A stretch of 64,000 nucleotides of DNA from Streptomyces uncialis (GTDB lineage Bacteria > Actinomycetota > Actinomycetes > Streptomycetales > Streptomycetaceae): NCBI RefSeq assembly GCF_036250755.1, contig NZ_CP109583.1, positions 5,801,001-5,865,000 on the forward strand, written 5' to 3'. Of the stretch, positions 9,120 through 16,523 are shown one piece after another. The notes under the pieces were generated by a model that saw nothing but the letters and a program-made list of their open reading frames with translations, was not told the DNA's origin and did no database searches. A program made the translations under genes and the position numbers. Position 1 is the stretch's first letter; the number at the start of each line of letters is the position of its first letter.

Positions 9120-9423
9120 CTGGCGTTTTACCCTGCATCTTCAGGACCTCTTGACTCCAGAGCAGTTGGACACTCTGTTCGGCTTGGACAGCTTCAGCGA
9201 TGGACGGACCAACCTGGTCAGAGGACCGGACACGGCCGAGTTCTGGTGCACCTTCAAGGCCGGAACTCTGACTGACGCGATCGCGGAGGCGCTGGGCCTC
9301 TTCGCGGACCTGCCCGGAGTCCTGGTCCGCAGTGTCGAACTGGACGAGATCGCGCTGGACGACAACGGCATGTGGACCCCGGCCGTGGTCCCCGCTCCGC
9401 CCCCGGTGGAGGCGGCGCCCTAG
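9112..9423 (+). CDS. Tandem paralog 3 of an unrecognised small family
   Basis: 103 residues, GTG 9112, preceded by ACGAGGAG. It starts RDWRFTLHLQDLLTPEQ and has the shared LTDAIAEALGLFADLPGVLV. From about residue 53 on it nearly duplicates paralog 1 at both DNA and protein level, which points to recent duplication or gene conversion. A strong bidirectional hairpin follows the stop. Function unknown. Confidence 0.7.
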   Translation: MRDWRFTLHLQDLLTPEQLDTLFGLDSFSDGRTNLVRGPDTAEFWCTFKAGTLTDAIAEALGLFADLPGVLVRSVELDEIALDDNGMWTPAVVPAPPPVEAAP

Positions 9424-9449
9424 TTGCCGTGACGCTCGTCGGCTGACTT

Positions 9450-9496
9450 GCCCGAGCCCCGCCGATCCGGAGGAATGGGGTCGGCGGGGCTCGGGC
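9450..9496. terminator. Bidirectional terminator between convergent genes
   Basis: Perfect 16-bp arms GCCCGAGCCCCGCCGA (9450-9465) and TCGGCGGGGCTCGGGC (9481-9496), 15-nt loop. It sits between paralog 3 (+) and the DUF397 operon (-). Confidence 0.85.
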
Positions 9497-9505
9497 TGCG
9501 CGGTT

Positions 9506-9706
9506 CTACAGTTCGGTGGACCGGGCGAGTGCGACCAGTCCGGCGAACGCGCGGACGGAGACCGTCAGGACGGGGCCGTCCGCGCGCTTGCTGTCCCGGA
9601 CGGGGACCACGCCGGTGGTGGTCGCGCGGGCGGGGGCCCACTCGACGCAGTTGCCACCGTTGTTGCTGTACGAAGACTTGATCCAGTTGTGAGGCTCGAT
9701 ATTCAC
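9506..9706 (-). CDS. DUF397 protein (second of two)
   Basis: 66 residues with the DUF397 signature WIKSSYSNNGGNCVEWAPAR and VPVRDSKRADGPVLTVS. Members are encoded next to XRE/DUF5753 regulators in Streptomyces and, in studied pairs, antagonise or partner the regulator in an antitoxin-like or developmental role. It is highly similar to the upstream copy at 9741-9947, so this is a local duplication. It is the last gene of the operon. Confidence 0.9.
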   Translation of the reverse strand: MNIEPHNWIKSSYSNNGGNCVEWAPARATTTGVVPVRDSKRADGPVLTVSVRAFAGLVALARSTEL

Positions 9707-9740
9707 AAGGTGCCCTTTCGTAGCTGGGGCGCTTGCGGTT

Positions 9741-9947
9741 CTACAGGTCAGCGGACCGGGCGAGGCTGACCAGTCCGGCGAACGCTTCGGTGGACACCGT
9801 CAGGACGGGTCCGTTCGTGTGCTTGCTGTCCCGGACGGGGACTATGCCGGTGGTGGCCGCGCGGGCGGGGGCCCACTCGATGCAGTCGCCGCCATTGTTG
9901 CTGTAGGAGGATTTGACCCAAAGGGGGGAGAGGGAGTCGGTAGTCAC
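9741..9947 (-). CDS. DUF397 protein (first of two)
   Basis: 68 residues: LWVKSSYSNNGGDCIEWAP, then VPVRDSKHTNGPVLTVS and AFAGLVSLARSADL. Its start overlaps the stop of the XRE/DUF5753 gene by 4 bp (9944-9947), the typical translationally coupled arrangement. It differs from the downstream copy mainly at the N-terminus and a few core positions. Confidence 0.92.
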   Translation of the reverse strand: MTTDSLSPLWVKSSYSNNGGDCIEWAPARAATTGIVPVRDSKHTNGPVLTVSTEAFAGLVSLARSADL

Positions 9948-10783
9948 AGGGTGCCCTTTCGTGCCTCATTGATCATGGCCACGGTTATTGCTTGGCAGAG
10001 CGATTCGGCCTGTAGTTGATGGTAGGCCGTCAACATGGGCAGTACGGAAGCTGCCTCACGGTCCAAGTGTCCTTGGGTCTGTGACTCGGCGTAGCAGATC
10101 ACGGACCGGTCGGGAAGAGTCAACAGGTTGACAGGCAGATCGAATGTTCGCCGCTCGCCCATTTCGTACGGCGCCACCTGTAGCAGCGTGTTCGCTTGCT
10201 CTGAGAACGCGATCAGATGCGCCAACTGGGCGTCCATGACGTCGGGGCCACCAACGTTCCGTCGGATCACGCTCTCGTCTATGGCCACAAAAATCATGGG
10301 CGGCTTGGCCCGTACTAACGCAGCCTGCCGCTCCGCCAGGAACGAGACTCGCTCATGGGCTTGTTCGGGTGTGATGGCACCCCGTCGTACTGCGCTGTCA
10401 GCCAACACCCTCGCGTACGCCGGCGTCTGCAACAGCCCGGGAACGATCCCAATGTTGTAGAGCCGGATCTCTACTGCCCGAGCCTCGTACCCCACGTACT
10501 CCGGGAAGCCTTCCAACAGCGCTCCGTGCCGGATCTCACGCCACGCACGTTCGAACGTTTCTGCTGACCCAACGGTTCCGAAGGCAACGTCAGCACTCAC
10601 TGCGAAGCGGCGAGTTGAGGGCTTGCTGGCAGTTTCTACCCCGGAAATGTGTCGGCCGGTGTACCCCATCCGATCCGCAAGCTCGTCCTGGGTCCAGCCG
10701 CGTTCCTCTCGTGCGCTGCGCAAACGTGCTCCGAACGCTGCTTCTTTACTGCTCTCGGGGTTCAGTTCCTTCCGGTTTACCAA
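9944..10783 (-). CDS. XRE-family regulator with DUF5753 domain (WhiJ/Scr-type)
   Basis: 279 residues. The helix-turn-helix is at ~18-70 (LRSAREERGWTQDELADRMG). DUF5753 fills the rest: YNIGIVPGLLQTPAYARVLA, FLAERQAALVRAKPP, LAHLIAFSEQANTLLQVAPY and the usual C-terminal end. This family works with DUF397 proteins, and here two such genes follow. A palindrome GTAGCG-AAGG-CGCTAC lies in the divergent promoter 64 bp upstream and is a good candidate for its binding site. The specific target process is unknown. Confidence 0.92.
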   Translation of the reverse strand: MVNRKELNPESSKEAAFGARLRSAREERGWTQDELADRMGYTGRHISGVETASKPSTRRFAVSADVAFGTVGSAETFERAWREIRHGALLEGFPEYVGYEARAVEIRLYNIGIVPGLLQTPAYARVLADSAVRRGAITPEQAHERVSFLAERQAALVRAKPPMIFVAIDESVIRRNVGGPDVMDAQLAHLIAFSEQANTLLQVAPYEMGERRTFDLPVNLLTLPDRSVICYAESQTQGHLDREAASVLPMLTAYHQLQAESLCQAITVAMINEARKGTL

Positions 10784-10846
10784 CGTTCCCTCCGCGTTTA
10801 GGACGTTGAAGAGTGCCCCATCGTAGGGCCAATCTGATCTCCCCCG

Positions 10847-10862
10847 GTAGCGAAGGCGCTAC
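10847..10862. promoter_or_regulatory. Palindromic candidate operator GTAGCG-N4-CGCTAC
   Basis: A perfect 6+4+6 palindrome in the 94-bp gap between the XRE/DUF5753 gene (-) and a small ORF (+). Its position suits control of both directions by the XRE protein. The assignment is inferred from position and symmetry. Confidence 0.55.
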
Positions 10863-10877
10863 GGAGAGGAGTGGTCG

Positions 10878-10955
10878 ATGTCCGACGGGAATGTAACCGC
10901 AGACGGCGAATCGCCCCAAAATCCACTTGGGTCAGCTGGTGTTCGACACGTGTAG
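10878..10955 (+). CDS. 25-residue ORF divergent from the XRE regulator
   Basis: ATG 10878 follows GGAGAGGAG and encodes MSDGNVTADGESPQNPLG then stops after 25 codons. It overlaps the frame of the next ORF, which has no good start of its own. It may be the 5' end of that gene displaced by a frameshift, or a short leader peptide coupled to it. Confidence 0.35.
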   Translation: MSDGNVTADGESPQNPLGSAGVRHV

Positions 10956-11166
10956 GCAGGCCCTCGGGGTGGTCATGGACACCGGCGCGGACGCTGTGGA
11001 CGGGCGCTGTTTCCTTCGTCCGCCCCGGGGTGGCGTCGAGTGGAGTGCCGAACGTGCGGACGTTCGGCCGGCCACGGTGGCGGACCAACTCCGGCCCGCC
11101 CTGAGCGAGGTGAACGCGCGGAGCCGAGGGGAACCCGGCGGTCACCGGTCCGCCCGGCTCCACTGA
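10927..11166 (+). CDS. Small conserved actinobacterial protein, possibly frameshifted at its 5' end
   Basis: The frame from TTG 10927 (79 residues) reads GQLVFDTCRQALGVVMD, then RCFLRPPRGGVEW and VRPATVADQLRP, ending in VNARSRG. This matches my memory of a common small Streptomyces protein of ~75 residues often found beside XRE/DUF5753 genes. The conserved part starts almost at the TTG and the frame is open upstream only to the TAA at 10894. The good ribosome-binding site belongs to the other frame (10878). A single-base frameshift joining the two is plausible. Confidence 0.5.
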   Translation: MGQLVFDTCRQALGVVMDTGADAVDGRCFLRPPRGGVEWSAERADVRPATVADQLRPALSEVNARSRGEPGGHRSARLH

Positions 11167-11199
11167 GGTCCGGCAGTCGGACGGACCACCCCTGAACCA

Positions 11200-11251
11200 C
11201 CGCTCCGTGTTGCGGCGTCCCCCCGGCGTCGCGGAGGAAAGCACGGAGCGG
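11200..11251. repeat. 10-bp inverted repeat (possible terminator)
   Basis: Arms CCGCTCCGTG (11200-11209) and CACGGAGCGG (11242-11251) after the small conserved ORF; the 32-nt loop itself contains a smaller GC-rich stem. Confidence 0.4.
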
Positions 11252-11319
11252 AACCCCCTCGGACCCGTGCGGTCGGCCCCACAGGTCCGAGGGAAGGGGA
11301 GCGGATACGCACCGCTCCC

Positions 11320-11360
11320 GGCCCCGGTCGTCCCGCCCGCCCGCATGGACGACCGGGGCC
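11320..11360. terminator. Terminator-like hairpin
   Basis: Perfect 14-bp arms GGCCCCGGTCGTCC (11320-11333) and GGACGACCGGGGCC (11347-11360), 13-nt loop, with no gene within 150 bp on either side. Confidence 0.6.
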
Positions 11361-11554
11361 CCTGCTCGAACGGCAAGCGGTGAACGAAGTCCCCGGCACC
11401 TCGCCGGACCGGCCTTCCGCCACGCGTGCCGCTCCGGGCAGCCCGTACCGCAGACGTGCGGGTGACGGATCGCCCGGCCCTGTCGTGACGACAAGGGGCG
11501 GGAGGACGCATACCCGACCGGCCCGAGCCGCAACAGCACTGGAGGGAAAGGGAA

Positions 11555-11647
11555 ATGACCCTGGCCGTCGAACCCGCCGCGGAATGGCTCGCGGGTATCC
11601 GGACGCTCGAACTTGAGGTTACCGACCGGCTATCCGAGTGTTCGTGA
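11555..11647 (+). CDS. 30-residue ORF at the left edge of the transposon
   Basis: ATG 11555 with GGAGGGAAAGGGAA upstream encodes MTLAVEPAAEWLAGIRTLE and ends at 11647, 38 bp before the first transposase start. The good ribosome-binding site suggests it was, or is, translated. It may be the 5' fragment of a gene cut by the Tn554-like insertion. The product is not recognised. Confidence 0.35.
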   Translation: MTLAVEPAAEWLAGIRTLELEVTDRLSECS

Positions 11648-11685
11648 CGTTCGCCGTGACCGTGCCCTAAGTCCTGGCGTACTCG

Positions 11686-12909
11686 TTGACCGCCTATGTA
11701 CGCGACGTGGTCAATGTGCGCCAGGAGGCTTGTGTGGATGGGAAGTTGGTCATTGATGATCTACGGGTACAGGAGCTGGAGCTCGCGGACGGCACGTTCG
11801 CGTACACGATCCTGTGGCCGGAGGGCGCGACCCACCGGGAAGCGGACGGCTTCCTTCGGACTCGTCAGCCCGGGACGGACCGCACGTACGCCTTCCAGTT
11901 GGTGGACCACCTGCGATGGCTGGTGCACGAGGGCCTGACGCTCGCCTCGGTGACGCTCGATGACCTGTACCGGTACATGGGTGCAGTTGGGGCGAAGGTC
12001 CCGGGTCCGTACGGACAGCCGTGGCGGACGGGGAAGCGGCCGTACGGACACTCGGCCTTGAAGCTGGCCGCGTCCTGCCTGAAGGGCTTCTACCTGCACG
12101 TCTCTGGGCTGGGCATCAACGAGGAGTTGGGCAAGCGGCTGGATCGAAGCCGGCTGCCGACGCGCCAGGACCGCAATCGGGCGCTGCTCGGACATACGCA
12201 GAAGCAGCTGCCGAAGAACCCGCTGACTCCGAAGCAGGTACGTCGTCGCCACCCGAAGATGGCCCCCGAGGGCGCGAAGCAGATCCTCATGGAGGCGGTG
12301 AACTCCGCGCGAGACCGGATGGTCGTGACGTGGCTGGCGGACGGCGGTTTCCGCATCGGTGAACTGTGCGGCCTGCATCAAGCGGACCTGCATCTTCGGG
12401 AGAAGGCGGCCTGCGGCCAGTGCCGCTCTCCGCACGTGCACGTCGTGCACCGGCCCGCGAACCCGAATCGGGCCGCCGCGAAGACGAAGGCAGAGTGGTC
12501 CATCGACGAGGGCGTGGTGCGCGATGGGCTGATCCGACGGGTCAGCCCTGCGATGATCCACACCTACTTCGAGTACATGACCTGCGAGTATCCCCGCGAC
12601 GCCGGGCACGGCATGCTGCTGGTCCAGCAGCATGGCCCACGCCAAGGCCAGCCGTGGAGCACGGACGCCGCACGCGGCATGCTGCGTCGGGCTGGGGACC
12701 GGGCCGAGCTCGGCCGAGTCAAGCCCCACGGATTTCGGCACTCGTTCGCCACAGCCGTTCTCGATGCCTCCGGCGGTGACCTGGTGGTCACCCGCGAGGC
12801 GGGCGGCTGGGCATCGGCGAGCACGGTCGATGAGATCTACGCACACGCCGACGTCCACGACCCCGACTTCGCCCGGGCCCTGCAGAAGGTCTGGGGTGAG
12901 GAGGCGTGA
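11686..12909 (+). CDS. tnpA: Tn554-type transposase A (tyrosine recombinase)
   Basis: 407 residues from TTG 11686 (a later GTG is possible). It is a phage-integrase-family recombinase: SAM-like N-terminal DNA-binding part, then catalytic R223 in DGGFRIGEL, H348-x-x-R351 in KPHGFRHSFAT, W375 and nucleophile Y385 in VDEIYAHAD. The length, and the two following genes each overlapping by 4 bp, match the tnpA-tnpB-tnpC set of Tn554-family transposons, which insert site-specifically without terminal inverted repeats or target duplication. Confidence 0.9.
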   Translation: MTAYVRDVVNVRQEACVDGKLVIDDLRVQELELADGTFAYTILWPEGATHREADGFLRTRQPGTDRTYAFQLVDHLRWLVHEGLTLASVTLDDLYRYMGAVGAKVPGPYGQPWRTGKRPYGHSALKLAASCLKGFYLHVSGLGINEELGKRLDRSRLPTRQDRNRALLGHTQKQLPKNPLTPKQVRRRHPKMAPEGAKQILMEAVNSARDRMVVTWLADGGFRIGELCGLHQADLHLREKAACGQCRSPHVHVVHRPANPNRAAAKTKAEWSIDEGVVRDGLIRRVSPAMIHTYFEYMTCEYPRDAGHGMLLVQQHGPRQGQPWSTDAARGMLRRAGDRAELGRVKPHGFRHSFATAVLDASGGDLVVTREAGGWASASTVDEIYAHADVHDPDFARALQKVWGEEA

Positions 12910-15503
12910 CGCATCTTGAACTGGCATCTCGGCAGCCAGATCCGCGCCGGCGCGAGGTTCGAGACCGGCTGGAGCTGTTGACCGCTCTGATCAACGGTCC
13001 GGACTGCGATCCGGCCTTCAGCAAGGAGATCATCAGGATCCCGGCTGATCACCCGGTCTACCCGTGGTTCTGCTCGGTGCTCGCCTGCGAACGCCCCCGG
13101 CACTCAAGAGCGGATCTATGCCCAGAGCACGGCAAGGAGTGGCGGGTAGCTCGTGAGGAAGGGGCGGACAGAGGCGACTTCGTGCGCACCGCAGAGCCCT
13201 TGCAGCCGCGCCCCGCGACGATTGCGTCCGTGGTGTGCCGGATCTGCCGGACGCGCCCCGCATTCAACCGGGAGTTGGCGCTCTGCCAGAGGCACCGCAA
13301 TCAGTGGGTACGCAGCGCCAACGACATCACCTTCGAGCGGTGGCTGGCCTCGCAGTCTCCCTACGTAAGTTACGGAGAGTGCAAGGTCACGGTCTGCGAT
13401 GAATTCGCGGAGTCTGCCCTGGGGCTGTGCACCGTCCACGCCGACCGCTATCGCCGCGGGGGCAGCCCGGGTCAGGCGAGACTGCCCGCCGGATCGTTCA
13501 TCTCCTACGAAAAGGCCGGGCGTGATGTCCCCGTCGAGTACGCCGACCACGCGGTCTTCCTCCGCTGGTGCGCGACGGCCCGAGCCTTGCGGCAATCGGG
13601 GCAGGTGAACCTGCGCGGCCTTCGCCCTCTGGCCCGGGCCGAATTCCAATGGAGCCTGCATGCCCACGGATACGTGCGCGGACGGTGGTGGAACCTCGCA
13701 TGGATTCAAGACCTGGTGGACCTCTGCCGAGAACAGGCCGTCAACTCGCTCCTGGAGGCCGACGTCACGGGGGTGCGTGCGGACCACCGCGCTGTTGTCC
13801 ACGAGATGGAAACCCACCTGCGTCTGATCTACGTGACTCCGGCGGAGACCAAGGAGGCCGGCTTTATCGAGACGGAGCACTTCGGGCACCGGTTCCCCAC
13901 GCGCTCCAGCCGCTTCGATCTCACCAGAATCACGCAACGCTGGCTCCGTGACCTCGCGTGGGAGTACCTGGCGGACCGGATGCGCTCCCCTCAATGCCCG
14001 CGTACCGGGTTCTTTCTCGACCATGCCCAGCGAGCCTGCGCCGAACTGAGCACCTTCCTGGAACTCGTGGCCACCGGCGGTGGCCACGACCCCGCCCAAC
14101 TGCAGCCGGACCAGATGCAGCAGTTCGTCGCCGACGTCCGGCGCCGGGAATCAAAGGGTCTGCCCTCCCTCGCCAGGCGCGGAGCTCATGATCGCCCGGT
14201 CATCATGTCTGCCTCGGCCCGCCGGGAAGTCTTCAACCACTGCCGCCGAGTGCTCCGCTTCGCCCTCGACTCAGGAGAGGCGGATCTCCTTGGGTTGGAT
14301 CGGGGCTTCATCACCGCCGTGCCCTACGGGGGAGTCGCACCCAAGCGAAGCCGCCACCCCTTCCCCGACGAGGTGGCACAGGCTGTCGTGGATGAGACGA
14401 ATCTGGGGCGGCTGGCCGAGGCATACGACCCGCAGGACCGCGGGCTGCGGGATATGTGGGAGACCATCGTCGCAACAGGGCGGCGAGCCAGCGAGGTTAT
14501 CGAGCTCAAGCTGGAATGCCTCGGCCGATACAACGGGTTGCCCATGCTCTGGCACGACCAGACCAAGGTCGGCAATTATGACGAGGCCATCCGCATCCCC
14601 GAGCCGGTCTACGTCATGCTCCAACGCCGCCAGCGCAAGACCCGCGCATGGTTCGCCGAGCGTCACTCCGGCCGCTATCCGGGGGCGGACGAGCGAGCCG
14701 CCCTGGCGCTCTTCCCGTCGCCAGTCTGTAACCCCGAGGGACAAACACCCCTGTCCTACACGTGGTTCAACAGCAAGTTCAGACAGTGGATCCAAGACCT
14801 CGAACTCGGAAAGTACGTCGCCCACCAGGCCAGACACACCCTGGCCACCCGCCTGCTGCGACACGGAGCCACCCTTTCGCACATCCGCCGCTACCTGGGC
14901 CAGGTCTCCGACCGGATGGCCGAGCACTACGCGAAAGTCGCGGTCTCCGAGATCGAAGACGTGCTGCAGCACATCTGGGTCGCCGGCCCCGGGGCACCCA
15001 ATCCGGGAGAACTCCTCTCCGGCCCGGTCACGCCGCTGGATCGCCGCCAGGCCGAGGCGCTTGCCGTGGACCTCTCCCGACGCAGCACGCCGGCCCAAGG
15101 CGGCTTCTGCACCTTCCAGCCCGTAGTCGACGGCGGGGCCTGCCCGTTCAACCTCGACTGCGAGAACTGCGACAAGTTCGTCATGTCCGGCGCCGACCTT
15201 CTCTACTGGCGCCGCAAACGCGAGCACTGGGGTTCCGTCGCCGAGCGTGCTCCAGACGACCGCACCGCCGACTACCTGCATGAGCTATTCGCACCGACCG
15301 CCAAGGCCATCGACGGGCTGGAGCGGGCCCTGGCCGGACTCGGGTTACTGGAGGACGCCTTGGCGCTCGACCTTCGACGGCCCCAGGACTACTTCGAGCG
15401 CCTGTGGAACATCGGCTTCAAGGCCACTGATCTCGCTGCCGCCGCTGACGACACGGCCGAGCACGATGACGAGGGCGACGCCGAGGAGAGGCGGTCGGCA
15501 TGA
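12906..15503 (+). CDS. tnpB: Tn554-type transposase B (large tyrosine recombinase)
   Basis: 865 residues from GTG 12906, overlapping tnpA by 4 bp. The N-terminal ~130 residues contain cysteine pairs (ACERPRHSRADLC, CRICRTR) likely to bind zinc. The C-terminal half is a tyrosine recombinase: R526/R527 in VATGRRASEVIEL, H640-x-x-R643 in HQARHTLATRLL, and Y675 in RMAEHYAKV. A further Cys cluster follows (ACPFNLDCENCDKF). It is longer than the staphylococcal Tn554 TnpB because of the N-terminal extension, a form seen in actinomycetes. It acts with TnpA in strand exchange. Confidence 0.9.
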   Translation: MTHLELASRQPDPRRREVRDRLELLTALINGPDCDPAFSKEIIRIPADHPVYPWFCSVLACERPRHSRADLCPEHGKEWRVAREEGADRGDFVRTAEPLQPRPATIASVVCRICRTRPAFNRELALCQRHRNQWVRSANDITFERWLASQSPYVSYGECKVTVCDEFAESALGLCTVHADRYRRGGSPGQARLPAGSFISYEKAGRDVPVEYADHAVFLRWCATARALRQSGQVNLRGLRPLARAEFQWSLHAHGYVRGRWWNLAWIQDLVDLCREQAVNSLLEADVTGVRADHRAVVHEMETHLRLIYVTPAETKEAGFIETEHFGHRFPTRSSRFDLTRITQRWLRDLAWEYLADRMRSPQCPRTGFFLDHAQRACAELSTFLELVATGGGHDPAQLQPDQMQQFVADVRRRESKGLPSLARRGAHDRPVIMSASARREVFNHCRRVLRFALDSGEADLLGLDRGFITAVPYGGVAPKRSRHPFPDEVAQAVVDETNLGRLAEAYDPQDRGLRDMWETIVATGRRASEVIELKLECLGRYNGLPMLWHDQTKVGNYDEAIRIPEPVYVMLQRRQRKTRAWFAERHSGRYPGADERAALALFPSPVCNPEGQTPLSYTWFNSKFRQWIQDLELGKYVAHQARHTLATRLLRHGATLSHIRRYLGQVSDRMAEHYAKVAVSEIEDVLQHIWVAGPGAPNPGELLSGPVTPLDRRQAEALAVDLSRRSTPAQGGFCTFQPVVDGGACPFNLDCENCDKFVMSGADLLYWRRKREHWGSVAERAPDDRTADYLHELFAPTAKAIDGLERALAGLGLLEDALALDLRRPQDYFERLWNIGFKATDLAAAADDTAEHDDEGDAEERRSA

Positions 15504-16081
15504 GCGCACCGGCCTCCCCGCCGCGCACGGCCGCCGCCCTGGCCGCCCGAGAACGCCGCGTCAAGGACATGCTCCAGCGGATCGAAGCCACCGTCGCCGA
15601 GTTGCGGCACCGACACACCGCAGTCACCTTCCAGGCCGTCGCCCGCAAGGCGGGCGTCTCCCGCACCTTCCTCTACGAAAACCCCGAGGCCAGGAGCCTG
15701 ATCGAGACCGCACGGGAGCGGGGCGAAGGAGCCGGCCGACCAGAGCGGCATCACGGCAGCGAGGCCGAGACGGCCTGGCGTGAACGCGCGCTCAACGCCG
15801 AAGACGGGCTCAAGACCGCACACGCGGAGATCAGAAGACAGCGCTCCCGCATGGGCCAGTTGCTCGGTCAGATCCGCGACCTGGAGGCCGGCTGGTCGGA
15901 CGAGTCGGTGACGCGCCTGGTCGAGCAGAACGCGCAGCTCAAACAGCGGGTTCAGCAACTGTCCCAGGACCAGCGGCAGATGGAGGAGCGACTGCAGGCG
16001 GCCCGGACGAACAACAGGTTCCAGGACCGCCGCATCGCCCAACTGGAAGCACAACTGCTGGAACACACCGGCGGCAGCTGA
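15500..16081 (+). CDS. tnpC: Tn554-type accessory transposition protein C (DUF6262-like)
   Basis: 193 residues, ATG 15500 overlapping tnpB by 4 bp. The N-terminal helix-turn-helix-like part (VTFQAVARKAGVSRTFLYEN) is followed by a long coiled coil (~90-190) with IRRQRSRMGQLLGQIRDLE. TnpC proteins of this family influence the orientation and efficiency of transposition. It is the last recognisable element gene; no antibiotic-resistance or other passenger is visible immediately downstream. Confidence 0.85.
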   Translation: MSAPASPPRTAAALAARERRVKDMLQRIEATVAELRHRHTAVTFQAVARKAGVSRTFLYENPEARSLIETARERGEGAGRPERHHGSEAETAWRERALNAEDGLKTAHAEIRRQRSRMGQLLGQIRDLEAGWSDESVTRLVEQNAQLKQRVQQLSQDQRQMEERLQAARTNNRFQDRRIAQLEAQLLEHTGGS

Positions 16082-16177
16082 GCGGCCGTGCTCGCCTCGC
16101 TAATCGGAGCCGGGCTTCCAGCGCCCGGACGGAGGCCGTCACCGTCCCCGTCCTGGCGCCTGGAGCCACGGCCGGCG

Positions 16178-16460
16178 TCAGGGCCTGGGCAGCGGCAGGC
16201 CGGGCATCTGCGCTTCGGGCACGGCGCTCTGGACGAGGAAGCGCAGGTGGAATGCCTCCTCGGTGGCAACGGTGATCCGCTCCGGACTGTGCCGGGTACT
16301 ACGGGACTTGTCCGGCAGGCCGGCGGCCCAGTGGGCGGGGTTGCCGAAGACGGGGCGGCGTGGTTCCGCGCGGACATGAAGGAGACCGTGCAGCCCAGCA
16401 GCTGGCCTTCGGCGGTGCTGTCGCCCGCGACGGTCAGCAGCACACGGGCGTATCCGTAGA
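16178..16460 (-). pseudogene. Decayed gene fragment, frameshifted
   Basis: On the minus strand, one frame reads GYARVLLTVAGDSTAEGQLL (about 16460-16400). A second frame then reads RRPVFGNPAHWAAGLPDK and EEAFHLRFLVQSAVPEAQMP, ending at a TGA at 16178-16180. Both have natural coding composition but no start or shared frame, which indicates a C-terminal remnant with a frameshift. It abuts tnpC and may be part of a gene split by the transposon. The family is not recognised. Confidence 0.4.
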
Positions 16461-16464
16461 GCCA

Positions 16465-16487
16465 GCCGGCTGACGTCGTCAGCCGGC
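16465..16487 (-). terminator. Terminator of the ABC exporter operon
   Basis: A near-continuous palindrome with arms GCCGGCTGACG and CGTCAGCCGGC (11 bp, one central base), 36 bp after the permease stop. Confidence 0.7.
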
Positions 16488-16523
16488 CTGGGCTGGTTCC
16501 AGAGGCTGGTGCTGACGGGTGGT

